From: Acinetobacter lwoffii
GTDB taxonomy: Bacteria > Pseudomonadota > Gammaproteobacteria > Pseudomonadales > Moraxellaceae
NCBI RefSeq assembly: GCF_024129355.1
Contig: NZ_JAMXXP010000003.1
Location: forward strand, 124,001-188,000
DNA: 64,000 nucleotides
Reading direction: 5' to 3'
The position numbers and the translations under genes are program-made. The notes beneath the pieces were generated by a model. The model was not told where the DNA came from. It searched no databases and saw nothing but the letters and a program-made list of their open reading frames with translations. Below are positions 47,361 to 56,591 of this stretch, piece by piece; position 1 is the stretch's first letter; every line of letters begins with the position of its first letter.

Positions 47361-47450
47361 CCTCCCCTAACCCCTCCTAAAAGGAGGGGAATCACAGCTC
47401 AGTCATCTGACATGTGAAAGTCCCTCTTTTTAAAAGAGGGATTTAGGGAG
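47361..47450. repeat. REP-like element of two face-to-face hairpins after nrdA
   Basis: Left arm 47362-47378 (CTCCCCTAACCCCTCCT) and the complement of right arm 47433-47450 (CTCCCTAAATCCCTCTTT) are closely similar, so the 90-base unit is a large imperfect inverted repeat. Within it are two small perfect hairpins, CCCCTCCT/AGGAGGGG (47371-47389) and TCCCTCTTTT/AAAAGAGGGA (47421-47441). This REP/BIME-like architecture is common between genes in Acinetobacter; it may act in termination or transcript end protection. Confidence 0.6.
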
Positions 47451-47478
47451 ATTAAAATAACAAACAAAGGAAACCTCA

Positions 47479-47607
47479 ATGCCCCATATGACTCACAACT
47501 ACATGTTAGGACTTGCGGCATTGCTGATTTCCTTTGGCATTACCTTTTATTTACCAATTGCTTATTTCTGGCTCAAAGTTTGCCAGCAGCGTAAACAAAA
47601 TAAGTAG
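47479..47607 (+). CDS. Small membrane protein between nrdA and nrdB (42 aa)
   Basis: MPHMTHNYMLGLAALLISFG..., with one hydrophobic helix (about residues 9-35) and a basic tail (VCQQRKQNK). AAGGAAA is placed seven bases before ATG 47479. The position between the two nrd subunits gives no obvious function. Confidence 0.6.
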   Translation: MPHMTHNYMLGLAALLISFGITFYLPIAYFWLKVCQQRKQNK

Positions 47608-47833
47608 TTTTCTTTAGACGAATTACTTCTTTTGATTATGTCAGCAGATTAGCTGATTGCCGAAAATGAAAAAAGGGAACACCGCGTCAACGATGCTCCC
47701 CTTTTCCCTAAAGATCATTAGGCTGTCTTTAGGGCGATAACTTTTTTACCAAAAAGCTAGGGAATATTCTGAACTAGTTTAAAGCAATCGTCAAATTAGC
47801 CTTTGTTGAAAGCTCAAATTTAGGAGTATTCTC

Positions 47834-48070
47834 ATGAGCAAATCAAATGACCGTATGGTATATCAACGTGGAAATGAATGGGTAAATAAAGCAAATGGTA
47901 ATTCTACCGCTTCATCCATTCACTCAACACAACGTGATGCAATAAACTCAGCTAGAACTATGTTAAAAAACTCTGGCGGAGGAGAATTGACAATCAAAGG
48001 TACTAATCAATTGATTCGTCAAAAAGACACAATTTCCCCAGGAAATGATCCAAGAAACATAAAAGGCTAA
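47834..48070 (+). CDS. DUF2188-family small protein
   Basis: 78 residues: NDRMVYQRGNEWVNKANGNSTASSIHSTQRDAINSARTML, then GGGELTIKGTNQLIRQKDTISPGNDPRNIKG. The NGxWxVK-type start, the TQxEAIxxAR helix and the GGELxIHGxxGxIRxxxTxGxDP ending are the hallmarks of DUF2188. These small cytosolic proteins are of unknown function. A Shine-Dalgarno (AGGAG) precedes ATG 47834. The gene shows a lower G+C than the adjacent nrd genes. Confidence 0.85.
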   Translation: MSKSNDRMVYQRGNEWVNKANGNSTASSIHSTQRDAINSARTMLKNSGGGELTIKGTNQLIRQKDTISPGNDPRNIKG

Positions 48071-48387
48071 TTTATCTCTTAAAAAACAACCTCGATTTAA
48101 TCGGGGTTGTTCTGTTTTTAAAAAACTATAACCGATTGATTTTATTATTTTTTTCAACGGAAAAACCAATTAAGAAATTCTACTTAAAAAACAAAAGAAT
48201 AGAAGAACCATAGTCGTTTTTTCATCAAAAAAAATCTTATTACCTATTAAATTTTCGCGATCAAAACTACAATACATTCCAAATTTATTAAAAACTAAAT
48301 CGCCTCGCTTAACAAATGTTCGTTGTTTCTTTAAACACCAGATAGTCCAATGTACATAAGTGAAGCGTATAATTTGAGAGAATTGAT
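48071..48387. other. Terminator and nrdB upstream region
   Basis: Begins with a hairpin (AACAACC-TCGATTTAATCG-GGGTTGTT, about 48085-48110) followed by TCTGTTTTTAAA, a likely terminator for the DUF2188 gene, then about 270 bases of AT-rich DNA with no gene. nrdB therefore probably has its own promoter here; no NrdR box was seen. Confidence 0.55.
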
Positions 48388-49671
48388 ATGTCTATCCTAA
48401 GTTGGGACGATTTCGAAGATGATTCGCAAAAACCGGCTGCACCTGAACAGCAGCCTGCGCCCGTCGAGCCGCAAAAAGCGACTAATTCACAGATGGTATC
48501 TGATGCAGGCAACGCATCGCCGGATGTGGCAGCTGCACAACCCCTTAGAGCCACTCAAAACCGAGGATCAAATCCAACCGATTCGCTGGCAAGAGCATCT
48601 GCTTCCCTAGAGCAACTTGATGTTGCTCCAGGTCTGGAAGAGCTTGAAATGGGTGCGCAACGTGTACAAGTTGATGACAAGGCAATGATCAACTGTCGTG
48701 CTGACTTGAACCAGCTTGTACCGTTCAAATACGAATGGGCTTGGCAGAAGTATCTGGACGGATGTGCAAACCACTGGATGCCGCAAGAAGTCAACATGAA
48801 CCACGACATCGCGCTGTGGAAGTCTGAAAATGGCTTGACTGAAGATGAACGTACCATCGTGATGCGTTCACTTGGTTTCTTCTCGACTGCCGATTCACTG
48901 GTTGCAAACAACCTGGTACTGGCGATTTACCGTCATATTACCAACCCTGAATGCCGTCAGTACATCTTGCGTCAAGCGTTTGAAGAAGCAATTCATACGC
49001 ACGCTTACCAATACTGTATCGAGTCGCTAGGTATGGATGAAGGCGAAGTCTTCAACATGTACCGTGAAGTACCGTCAGTGGCACGTAAGGCAGCGTGGGG
49101 CCTGAAATATACTCAATCTTTAAGTGATCCTACTTTCAAAACTGGTACCCCTGAAAACGACCAAATCCTGCTTCGCAACCTGATCGCGTTCTATTGTGTA
49201 CTTGAAGGTATCTTCTTCTACTGTGGTTTCAGCCAGATTCTGTCTATGGGCCGTCGTAACAAGATGAATGGTGTTGCTGAGCAGTTCCAGTACATCCTGC
49301 GTGATGAGTCAATGCACCTGAACTTCGGTATCGATATGATCAACCAGATCAAGATCGAAAATCCGGGGCTATGGACGACTGAATTCCAGGAAGAAATCAT
49401 CCAGATGATTCTTGAAGGTACGATGCTGGAAATCGAATACGCACGTGACACCATGCCACGCGGTGTACTCGGCATGAATGCTGGCATGATGGAAGAATAC
49501 CTGAAGTTCATTGCTAACCGTCGTCTGGCGCAGTTAGGCTTGCCTGAACAGTTCGCTGGTGTGAACAACCCGTTCCAGTGGATGTCAGAAATGATGGACT
49601 TGCGTAAAGAGAAGAATTTCTTCGAGACACGCGTAACGGATTACCAAACTGGTGGTGCGTTAAGCTGGTAA
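48388..49671 (+). CDS. nrdB: Ribonucleoside-diphosphate reductase, class Ia, beta subunit
   Basis: 427-residue radical-generating subunit with a di-iron centre. An acidic, Pro/Gln/Ala-rich, disordered N-terminal segment (about residues 1-80) precedes the ferritin-like core. Iron ligands and helices are visible in [15 protein letters not shown] and [13 protein letters not shown], the C-terminus being [16 protein letters not shown], the peptide docking into NrdA. The long N-terminal extension is typical of Acinetobacter and Pseudomonas NrdB. Its start ATG 48388 gives [12 protein letters not shown]. Confidence 0.97.
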   Translation: MSILSWDDFEDDSQKPAAPEQQPAPVEPQKATNSQMVSDAGNASPDVAAAQPLRATQNRGSNPTDSLARASASLEQLDVAPGLEELEMGAQRVQVDDKAMINCRADLNQLVPFKYEWAWQKYLDGCANHWMPQEVNMNHDIALWKSENGLTEDERTIVMRSLGFFSTADSLVANNLVLAIYRHITNPECRQYILRQAFEEAIHTHAYQYCIESLGMDEGEVFNMYREVPSVARKAAWGLKYTQSLSDPTFKTGTPENDQILLRNLIAFYCVLEGIFFYCGFSQILSMGRRNKMNGVAEQFQYILRDESMHLNFGIDMINQIKIENPGLWTTEFQEEIIQMILEGTMLEIEYARDTMPRGVLGMNAGMMEEYLKFIANRRLAQLGLPEQFAGVNNPFQWMSEMMDLRKEKNFFETRVTDYQTGGALSW

Positions 49672-49727
49672 GGTTTTTTACCGTCACGCGACACATAAGT
49701 TGTCATTTATGACTTATAGTTTGTCAT

Positions 49728-49757
49728 AAAAAAACCGCCAATACTGGCGGTTTTTTT
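49728..49757. terminator. Bidirectional terminator between nrdB and the TonB receptor gene
   Basis: AAAAAAACCGCCA - ATAC - TGGCGGTTTTTTT, a perfect 13-bp hairpin with T-tracts on both strands, 15 bases from the stop at 49772. Confidence 0.92.
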
Positions 49758-49771
49758 ACATCACATAACAA

Positions 49772-51901
49772 TTAAAACTCTTTTGTTACACTCAGACCAG
49801 CGCTCCAGTTCCGCCCTTCTGCCGGCTCAAAGAAACGGCTATTGCTTTCATTGACAATCACTGAACCTGAATAGTCTTTATCAAAAAGATTATCGACACG
49901 TGCAAAAGTTTTGACAGACCAGTCTTTCATATTCCATTTATAGCCAACATTGGCACCAGCAACAGTATAGCTGGGTGCATATTCAGTATTGGTATCATTG
50001 ACATAAATTCGATCTGAATAACGTACATCCAAACCTGCACTCAAACCATTTTCAGGTTTCCAGCCCAGACTTAAAAATGCCTGATTTTTGGCAATACCGG
50101 GAATATAGTTTCCTGATTCAACTCTCGACACTGCAATATTGCCATTCTGATTTAAAATTTCAGGAATATCAGCATCAAAAGTTGCATCTATATAGCTATA
50201 GCTGGCTTGAGCAGTGAGATCACGCCATAAACTTTTATTCCAGGAGAGTTCAATACCTTCTCTTAAAGTTTGATCTGCATTACGGAAAGTAGAGCGACCA
50301 TTGTCATTACCTGCAGAAACAATGTCATCCTGAGTCGTCGTATGGAAAACTGCAACAGTAAAATCACCTAATGTATTGGCAGATTTCAATCCCATCTCAT
50401 AGGTTTCACTTTCTGCTGCTTTTAAACTGAAGCTGCGGTTTTCTGCAGTATTTGCAGGATAGGACATTTCGGTAAAGGTCGGCGTTTCAAAGCCTTGTGC
50501 ATAACTGACATAAGTCATCAGCTCAGGTAAAATCTGCCAGCTTAAAGCCATGGAGGGCAATAATTTCTGATAATCGGTTTTACCTGAATTATTGCCATTC
50601 GCCAGAAACTTGTCTTTAGACTTGAAATGCACATTGCTATAGCGCAGGCCGGCATCCAAGGTCCAATCGGGAGCAAAGTGATAAGAAGCTTGCAAATACG
50701 GATCTAAATTCCACAGGGTATTATCTTCATCTCGACGTAGTTCACCTTTAACCCCCAAGCGATCACCTAAAAAGTTTTGATAGCCTTTACGGTCTTCAGT
50801 CATGGCATCAAAAGCGAGACCAGCAATCAGTTGGATATCTGGCAGAATATCTTTACCCGTCCAGCGTAAATCTGTCCCATAAAAATTACGGTCAAAATCA
50901 ATCACGCCACCCGCATGATTAACTCCACCTTGTGCTGTACGAGGAATCGACTGATATTGCGTGACTGCGCGCTGTCCCCAGTAGGCCATACCATACAGTT
51001 CATGCTGATCATTGATCGGTTTATTCCAGGTCAAACCTGTTTGCAGCTGCTCAATTTCTTTACGTGCATTATAAAGAAGGACGTTGGTCGCTACCTGTCG
51101 GGGATTGGCCTTCCACTGGTCTCGGGTTAAACCACCCGGATCATCCGCTGCAATTTTGACATAGTTATTCATCCAGTTGATTTTAGAACCATCTTCCAGA
51201 TCCCAGGTCAGCTTGGCATTATGCAGAACTTTATGTGCACTGCTGTGATCACGGTAACCATTGGTATCAAAATAAGAGGAGCTGATGATATAGCTTGGCT
51301 CTGAAGCATTCTCTGAACCGCCTTGCAAAACCAGCTTGGTCTGCCCTTTGTTCTGACTCCCTGCAGAATGCCCCAGTTCAATTGAGTCAGCGCCTTGCCC
51401 TTCCGTTGTGGTGGTTAAAATCGTTCCCCCCGAAGAGTTGCCATACAACGAGGAAAACGCACCACCCAAAACCTCAATATGATCCAGACTGTTCAAATCA
51501 ATATTCGAGGTTTGCCCCTGCCCATCCGGCATCGTTGCAGGGATTCCATCCACATATAAACGCACACCACGCACACCAAAACTGGAGCGAGCGCCAAAGC
51601 CTCGCATCGAAATTTGCAGGTCCTGGGCATAGTTTTCACGATTATTTAACTGTAATCCTGGAACGCCTTTTAATGTTTCCGACAGGTTCACATTCATGCT
51701 GTTATCTTGTTCTTGATTCAGATAATACACTGATGCCGGTGTGGTCAATCGCTCCCGATCGGTACGGGTCGCTTGAATGATAATCGTGTCTAACCTTTGG
51801 ACTTCTTGTGTGTCATTTTCTGCATAAATATTCTGACCTGCGCAAGCAATCAGGCAGGACAAGGTCGATTTCACAAATGGAAATTTCGGGCTTTGATACA
51901 T
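49772..51901 (-). CDS. TonB-dependent outer-membrane receptor, PqqU/YncD-like
   Basis: 709-residue TonB-dependent receptor. A signal peptide-like N-terminus (SPKFPFVKSTLSCLIACAGQ) is followed by a TonB box-like segment and plug domain (about 40-155: RLDTIIIQATRTDRERL ... IEVLGGAFSSLYGNSSGG), then the 22-strand barrel ending in Phe (LSVTKEF). The plug segment SMRGFGARSSFGVRGVRLYVDG-IPATMPDGQGQTSNID closely recalls E. coli YncD, now called PqqU, the receptor for pyrroloquinoline quinone. It lies directly downstream of the PQQ enzyme gene gcd on the same strand, but a terminator at 52244 separates them. PQQ as the ligand is inference from motif and context. Confidence 0.85.
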   Translation of the reverse strand: MYQSPKFPFVKSTLSCLIACAGQNIYAENDTQEVQRLDTIIIQATRTDRERLTTPASVYYLNQEQDNSMNVNLSETLKGVPGLQLNNRENYAQDLQISMRGFGARSSFGVRGVRLYVDGIPATMPDGQGQTSNIDLNSLDHIEVLGGAFSSLYGNSSGGTILTTTTEGQGADSIELGHSAGSQNKGQTKLVLQGGSENASEPSYIISSSYFDTNGYRDHSSAHKVLHNAKLTWDLEDGSKINWMNNYVKIAADDPGGLTRDQWKANPRQVATNVLLYNARKEIEQLQTGLTWNKPINDQHELYGMAYWGQRAVTQYQSIPRTAQGGVNHAGGVIDFDRNFYGTDLRWTGKDILPDIQLIAGLAFDAMTEDRKGYQNFLGDRLGVKGELRRDEDNTLWNLDPYLQASYHFAPDWTLDAGLRYSNVHFKSKDKFLANGNNSGKTDYQKLLPSMALSWQILPELMTYVSYAQGFETPTFTEMSYPANTAENRSFSLKAAESETYEMGLKSANTLGDFTVAVFHTTTQDDIVSAGNDNGRSTFRNADQTLREGIELSWNKSLWRDLTAQASYSYIDATFDADIPEILNQNGNIAVSRVESGNYIPGIAKNQAFLSLGWKPENGLSAGLDVRYSDRIYVNDTNTEYAPSYTVAGANVGYKWNMKDWSVKTFARVDNLFDKDYSGSVIVNESNSRFFEPAEGRNWSAGLSVTKEF

Positions 51902-52292
51902 AAATAACAGGCCTTATTTGAAAGTGGTTTAATGCGGCAAATACCTTATCAAGATGGCGTACATCTCATGATTCAATTCATTTTGTTTTAAGCATCGATA
52001 TCCAATAAATGCGCTGATTCGATGACATATAGTTCGTTCAATGGATAGAAAGACTTTGAGCTTAAAATTCTGTGTTCGGTAAATTCAGACTTGATTAATC
52101 CTTTATCTGAATTGCGCTTAAAATCAGCCAGATACAAAGCATATTATTTTAATGCGATCTGAATGAAATTGAGCTTTCAGCAACAAATCAACATCATTTC
52201 TCTGTGTCCTTAAAACTGGATGTAGGCATTCAACAATACATAATAAAAAAGCCTGACGAATCAGGCTCCTTCATACTGATTTAAAAATTTAA
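51902..52292. other. Upstream region of the TonB receptor gene, with gcd terminator
   Basis: About 390 bases. The gcd terminator stands near its right end; the rest is AT-rich promoter-type DNA with no coding frame of note and no Fur box that I can call. Confidence 0.5.
52244..52268 (-). terminator. Terminator after gcd
   Basis: On the minus strand AGCCTGA-TTCG-TCAGGCT followed by TTTTTTATT, about 25 bases beyond the gcd stop. Confidence 0.85.
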
Positions 52293-54704
52293 CTATTTAT
52301 TGTCTGGCAAGGCATAAGCCACCAGAGAGTCGCCCATTTTAGTCCCAAAGGAACCATGACCACCCGCCATAATGACCACATACTGCTTGCCATTCGCTTC
52401 ATAAGTCATTGGTGTAGCCTGACCACCCGCAGGTAGACGCCCTTTCCACAATTCATCACCGTTGTTCACGTTAATGGCACGGATATAGTTATCTTGAGTT
52501 CCGCCCACAAACATCACGTTGCCCGCAGTTGAAATAGGTCCACCCAGCATCGGCACACCCATTTTGAATGGCGGCAATGGAATGCCTGGCATACTGTCAC
52601 GAATGGTACCGATACGGCGTTTCCAGGCCACTTCATGAGTATTTAAGTCCACACCTGCAACAAAGCCCCATGATGGCTGTTTACACGGCAGCCCAAACGG
52701 AGACAGGAACGCACTGATTTCAACGCCATAAGGCACGCCATACATCGGTTGAACGCCGGCTTCTGTGCCTGCACCTTTAGCCGTCTTAGGACGGTTCGGA
52801 TCTTGAGGAATCAGTTTTGATACAAATGGCAGGCCAATCGGGTTGGTCAGTGCAATTTGACGGTCCGGATTCACCGACATACCGCCCCATTCAAACACAC
52901 CCAGGTTACCCGGGAAGACCAGCGTCCCATTTTCAGAAGGTGGGGTATAAATGCCATCGTAATTCAATTTGTGGAACGCAACACGGCAGACCAACTGGTC
53001 GAACATGGTCGCACCCCACATCTGTTTATCGGTCAATTTCTCTTGTGGCGCCAGATTAAAATCAGAGAACGGTTGAGTTTTAGAATAGAACTCGCCTTTG
53101 GTTTGAGGTCCACGCTTCACAGATTGCGGTACCGGTTTCTCGGTAATCGGTACAATGGCTTTACCATTACGACGATCCAGCACAAAAGCATTCCCGGTTT
53201 TGGTCAAGACATAAATAGCCGGAATCATATTCCCGTTTTTATCTTTGATCTCGGTCAATGTCGGCTGTGAAGGTACGTCCATATCCCACAAATCGTGATG
53301 GGTAGTCTGGAAGTTCCATACCAGTTTGCCGGTCGTCGCATTCAAGGCCAGCATCGAGTTGGCATAACGCTCGTCCAGCTCAGTCCGGTGACCACCATAA
53401 ATATCCGGTGTACCGACACCCGTTGGTACGTAGACGATATCCAGCTCTGCATCATAGGCCAAAGGTGCCCATGCATTAGGTGAATTATGTACAAATTTTT
53501 GACCCGGTGCAGGAATCAAATTCGGATCTTCAGCGCCTGTGTCAAATACCCAAAGCAGTTCACCGGTATTCACGTCATAACCACGGATCACACCCGATGG
53601 TTCTTCAGTTGAATAGTTGTCGGTAGTTGAACCCGCAATAATAATGGTGGTGCCGGTTACTACAGGCGGTGAGGTTGGAATATAACCGCCCGGATATGGG
53701 AATGGCATATCTTTTTGCAGATCGACTTCGCCATTTTTACCAAAGTCAGAGCAGACTTTACCGGTGGTCGCATTGACCGCAACCAGACGCCCATCATTGA
53801 CCGGTAAAATCACTTTTTGTGGACATTCAGCCGATGTGGTTTTCTTCGCAGCGAGACTGCTTTCAAAACCTACCGTATTGTTGACATCATAATAAGATAC
53901 ACCACGGCAGGTTAAATGCTGATAGGTATGATCAGCTTTTAATTTCGGATCATAGGTCCATTTCGCCTTACCAGTTGCCGGATCAAGCGCAGTCAATTTC
54001 TGGTGAGTGGTACAGATGTACATGTTGTCACCCACCTTGATTGGGGTAACCTGATTGGTGGTTTCACCCGAGTCATTTTCAGTCTTGAATTCGCCCGTGT
54101 GATATTCCCAAGCCACCTGCAAATCTTTGACATTTTCAGTATTAATCTGCTTTAAGGGTGAATAACGCAAACCGGACTGGGTACGGCCATAAGCCGGCCA
54201 GTCTTCATCTGCCACACCGGGAATTGGCTGGTGGGTTGCAGGCTGCTGGGATTTTAATTCACCGCGAATTTCTTGCGGGTCATTAAATACAGCATAAATC
54301 ATGACAGCGATGGTAATAGCCAGTGAACCACCCAGGGCAATTTTCGCACCTTTACTTTGATCAAAACCGCGTGTTACTGCCGGAATCAGCAGGGCCAGAC
54401 CAAACAACCCTAAAATATCTAAACGCGGCGCGAGTGCAAAGAAATCTGAACCGACTTCCCACAGCCCCCACACCACTGTCGCCAAAACGAATACGGCATA
54501 AACCAGAAGTGCAGCACTTTTTCGTTTATACAAGAGAACTGCGGTCGCAATAAAGAGAATACCTGCAATGATGTAGTACCAAGACCCACCCAGCACTGCA
54601 AGATAAATCCCTCCAATCAGCAGTCCTATACCGAAAACAGCGGCAATGACCGCTAAAATCGTTTTCAGTACTGAACCTGATGATGAAGTATTCATATTGA
54701 ACAC
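52293..54704 (-). CDS. gcd: Membrane-bound PQQ-dependent glucose dehydrogenase
   Basis: 803-residue inner-membrane quinoprotein oxidising glucose to gluconolactone in the periplasm and feeding ubiquinone. Five membrane helices fill about residues 10-145; the PQQ beta-propeller domain follows with repeats such as WPAYGRTQSGLRYSPLKQINTENVKDLQVAWEYHTGEF, LTALDPATGKAKWTYDPK, and the C-terminal block MPGIPLPPFKMGVPMLGGPISTAGNVMFVGGTQDNYIRAINVNNGDELWKGRLPAGGQATPMTYEANGKQYVVIMAGGHGSFGTK. Length (796-803) matches the family. Between the upstream oprB and this gene lie about 160 bases without a strong terminator, so they may be one transcription unit. PQQ must be made by genes elsewhere or imported. 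Confidence 0.97.
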   Translation of the reverse strand: MFNMNTSSSGSVLKTILAVIAAVFGIGLLIGGIYLAVLGGSWYYIIAGILFIATAVLLYKRKSAALLVYAVFVLATVVWGLWEVGSDFFALAPRLDILGLFGLALLIPAVTRGFDQSKGAKIALGGSLAITIAVMIYAVFNDPQEIRGELKSQQPATHQPIPGVADEDWPAYGRTQSGLRYSPLKQINTENVKDLQVAWEYHTGEFKTENDSGETTNQVTPIKVGDNMYICTTHQKLTALDPATGKAKWTYDPKLKADHTYQHLTCRGVSYYDVNNTVGFESSLAAKKTTSAECPQKVILPVNDGRLVAVNATTGKVCSDFGKNGEVDLQKDMPFPYPGGYIPTSPPVVTGTTIIIAGSTTDNYSTEEPSGVIRGYDVNTGELLWVFDTGAEDPNLIPAPGQKFVHNSPNAWAPLAYDAELDIVYVPTGVGTPDIYGGHRTELDERYANSMLALNATTGKLVWNFQTTHHDLWDMDVPSQPTLTEIKDKNGNMIPAIYVLTKTGNAFVLDRRNGKAIVPITEKPVPQSVKRGPQTKGEFYSKTQPFSDFNLAPQEKLTDKQMWGATMFDQLVCRVAFHKLNYDGIYTPPSENGTLVFPGNLGVFEWGGMSVNPDRQIALTNPIGLPFVSKLIPQDPNRPKTAKGAGTEAGVQPMYGVPYGVEISAFLSPFGLPCKQPSWGFVAGVDLNTHEVAWKRRIGTIRDSMPGIPLPPFKMGVPMLGGPISTAGNVMFVGGTQDNYIRAINVNNGDELWKGRLPAGGQATPMTYEANGKQYVVIMAGGHGSFGTKMGDSLVAYALPDNK

Positions 54705-54866
54705 CTATAAAAGTTTTTTTTGAAAGTCCATGCACATGACAGGCATGAGCACCCTTATTGTTAAATTCTGAGTTATAAATACATCAATGTCTTAAGCAGG
54801 CATTGCCCATTACTGCAACAAAGCACCTAGAGATTCAATAGTGTATTTGCAACTAAAAACTATGTT

Positions 54867-56108
54867 TTAAAATGACGTATTAAACTTAATTCCGCCCACC
54901 CAGACATTTTCACCGTTTTTGTCCGCACCGACGTGACGCACATATTGCACATTCGGGCGAATGGTGAGCCAGGGGGTGGCATGTAAACCATAATAAATTT
55001 CTGCATCGATTTCTTGATGACGATCAGTACTGACATCGTTATTCATGTTGATGCGTGCAATACCGAACGCAATTTCATCTTGAGGACGTGAATCCATCGC
55101 GCCTTTGTAAACCAGCCCGATATTTTGCATATCACTGACATTATTGGTTTTGGAGTCATGCACTGTCGCATTCACAAAGCCGGTCAAACCACGCGAAGTA
55201 TCTCCGTGATGTGCAGTCAATTGTTGCTTGGCAACAATCCAGCCCCCATGGTGATGATCGGTTTGATCTGGATTGGAAATGACTTCAGCCTCTGCTGTAC
55301 TGTAGTAATAACCGGCACGGTATTCACCCGGTAGTTTCTGTTCACCCAGTTTAGGTGCCCAAACCACTTCTGCAGGAAGCATTGCCCCTTTGGAACCATC
55401 CGTACTCAGGTTAAATCCTTTACCACGTTCCAGATTCTCAGGGTTGTATTCATAAGCACCGACTTGGGCATAAAATTCAGGGTTAATGTTGTATTTGACC
55501 CGGGCTGCCCATTGGCTTACTGGCCAGTTGTACCATTGATCACCAACCCAGTTCCCGACTTGTGAACCGCATAGGGCCAGATTCTGAAAATCGCAATCAA
55601 AACTGTTGAAGTCTTCACCCTCACCAAAGCGTCCGACTTTCACATCTAGTTTTTGTTCCAGGAATTTTTTCTTGATCCATAAATCAGTCAGACGCCAGGT
55701 TTGACCACGCCCCCAGACCTCTTGCACTGAACTCAAATGGCCGTTTAAAGCAGCAGCGCTTTGAGACAGTGACTGACCGTTACGCTGGGTCACTGTTATT
55801 TGTGCTTCGGTGTCTTGCCAGCCTGCAATTTTTGCCAGATCCAGATGTGCCCCAAAAACAAACTGGTCCGTATATTCAGTTTTATGGTTTGAAGATCTTT
55901 GCGCATCGATCAAGCTTGCCATTTCACCCGTATAACCAAAACTGAAATCATAGCCCTGATTTTGGAGTGCTGTACGTTGCCCGTTCCAGTCACCGAGCAT
56001 CCACGGGCTTTCCGAACTGAAAGCAGCTTCAGCATGCACAGTGGTCGTGGTTAAGATGAAAGAGGCACAGCAAAGGTAAACGGCCTTCGATAATGGGGAG
56101 AGATACAT
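54867..56108 (-). CDS. OprB-family carbohydrate-selective porin
   Basis: Outer-membrane sugar porin of about 413 residues. Start ATG 56108 (MYLSPLSKAVYLCCASFILTTTTVHA) is chosen because it opens into a signal peptide and has GAAGG ten bases upstream; longer in-frame starts exist at 56126 and 56153. The mature domain shows the OprB layout: SSESPWMLGDWNGQRTALQNQGYDFSFGYTGE near its N-terminus, LDVKVGRFGEGEDFN, and the C-terminus ends ...FNTSF with terminal Phe. It is upstream of gcd on the same strand, giving glucose entry to the periplasm where Gcd oxidises it. Confidence 0.9.
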   Translation of the reverse strand: MYLSPLSKAVYLCCASFILTTTTVHAEAAFSSESPWMLGDWNGQRTALQNQGYDFSFGYTGEMASLIDAQRSSNHKTEYTDQFVFGAHLDLAKIAGWQDTEAQITVTQRNGQSLSQSAAALNGHLSSVQEVWGRGQTWRLTDLWIKKKFLEQKLDVKVGRFGEGEDFNSFDCDFQNLALCGSQVGNWVGDQWYNWPVSQWAARVKYNINPEFYAQVGAYEYNPENLERGKGFNLSTDGSKGAMLPAEVVWAPKLGEQKLPGEYRAGYYYSTAEAEVISNPDQTDHHHGGWIVAKQQLTAHHGDTSRGLTGFVNATVHDSKTNNVSDMQNIGLVYKGAMDSRPQDEIAFGIARINMNNDVSTDRHQEIDAEIYYGLHATPWLTIRPNVQYVRHVGADKNGENVWVGGIKFNTSF

Positions 56109-56591
56109 TGAATGTGATACCTTCATCACAATATGAAGCTTTTTATTATACACCTGTTGATTTTAAAAAATCATTACTAATAGATAAAAAGTATGAATAA
56201 AATGTTGTATTTATTAGTATTATTATATACTTTTTGTAAATTTAAATATTATAAGTATTTGTTTATCATCATATTAAATTTAATAACACCAAACCATAGC
56301 TCCAAAGAAAAATTTGATATTCATCAGATAGATTTAGCTTTAATTTCTTATAACAGGTTCAGAGATAAATCAGCTCCATTACTATTTAATGTTCTTCATT
56401 TTCAAATCATGCAACGCCACATTTTTTGTTGATTGAATATTAAATCACTATTGCGATAAGGCTTTTAAAAACATGAAAAAATTATTGTCATTTCACCATA
56501 AACTTTTAAAAATTAGATTATGCTAAAGTTATTCTGATAAGAAATTGCGTCGCTTTAAAACAATAATCTGGCTTAATAGACGAGAACAAGC
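56109..56591. other. AT-rich divergent intergenic region
   Basis: About 480 bases between oprB and the DUF805 gene. A 79-codon plus-strand frame at 56193-56432 reads as translated AT-rich DNA with no Shine-Dalgarno and an unlikely composition (Tyr, Phe, Leu, Ile, Lys). A short 17-codon frame (MKKLLSFHHKLLKIRLC, 56473) is also not supported. Both promoters must lie here. Confidence 0.5.

Noticed and set aside
47640..47760. Imperfect hairpins with T-runs and a 25-codon minus frame before the DUF2188 gene
   Set aside because: Structure is weak and mismatched; may be a terminator or attenuator, but no clear function can be read.
56193..56432. 79-codon plus-strand frame in AT-rich DNA
   Set aside because: Composition is that of translated AT-rich spacer (Tyr, Phe, Ile, Leu, Lys), no Shine-Dalgarno, and the region must carry two promoters.
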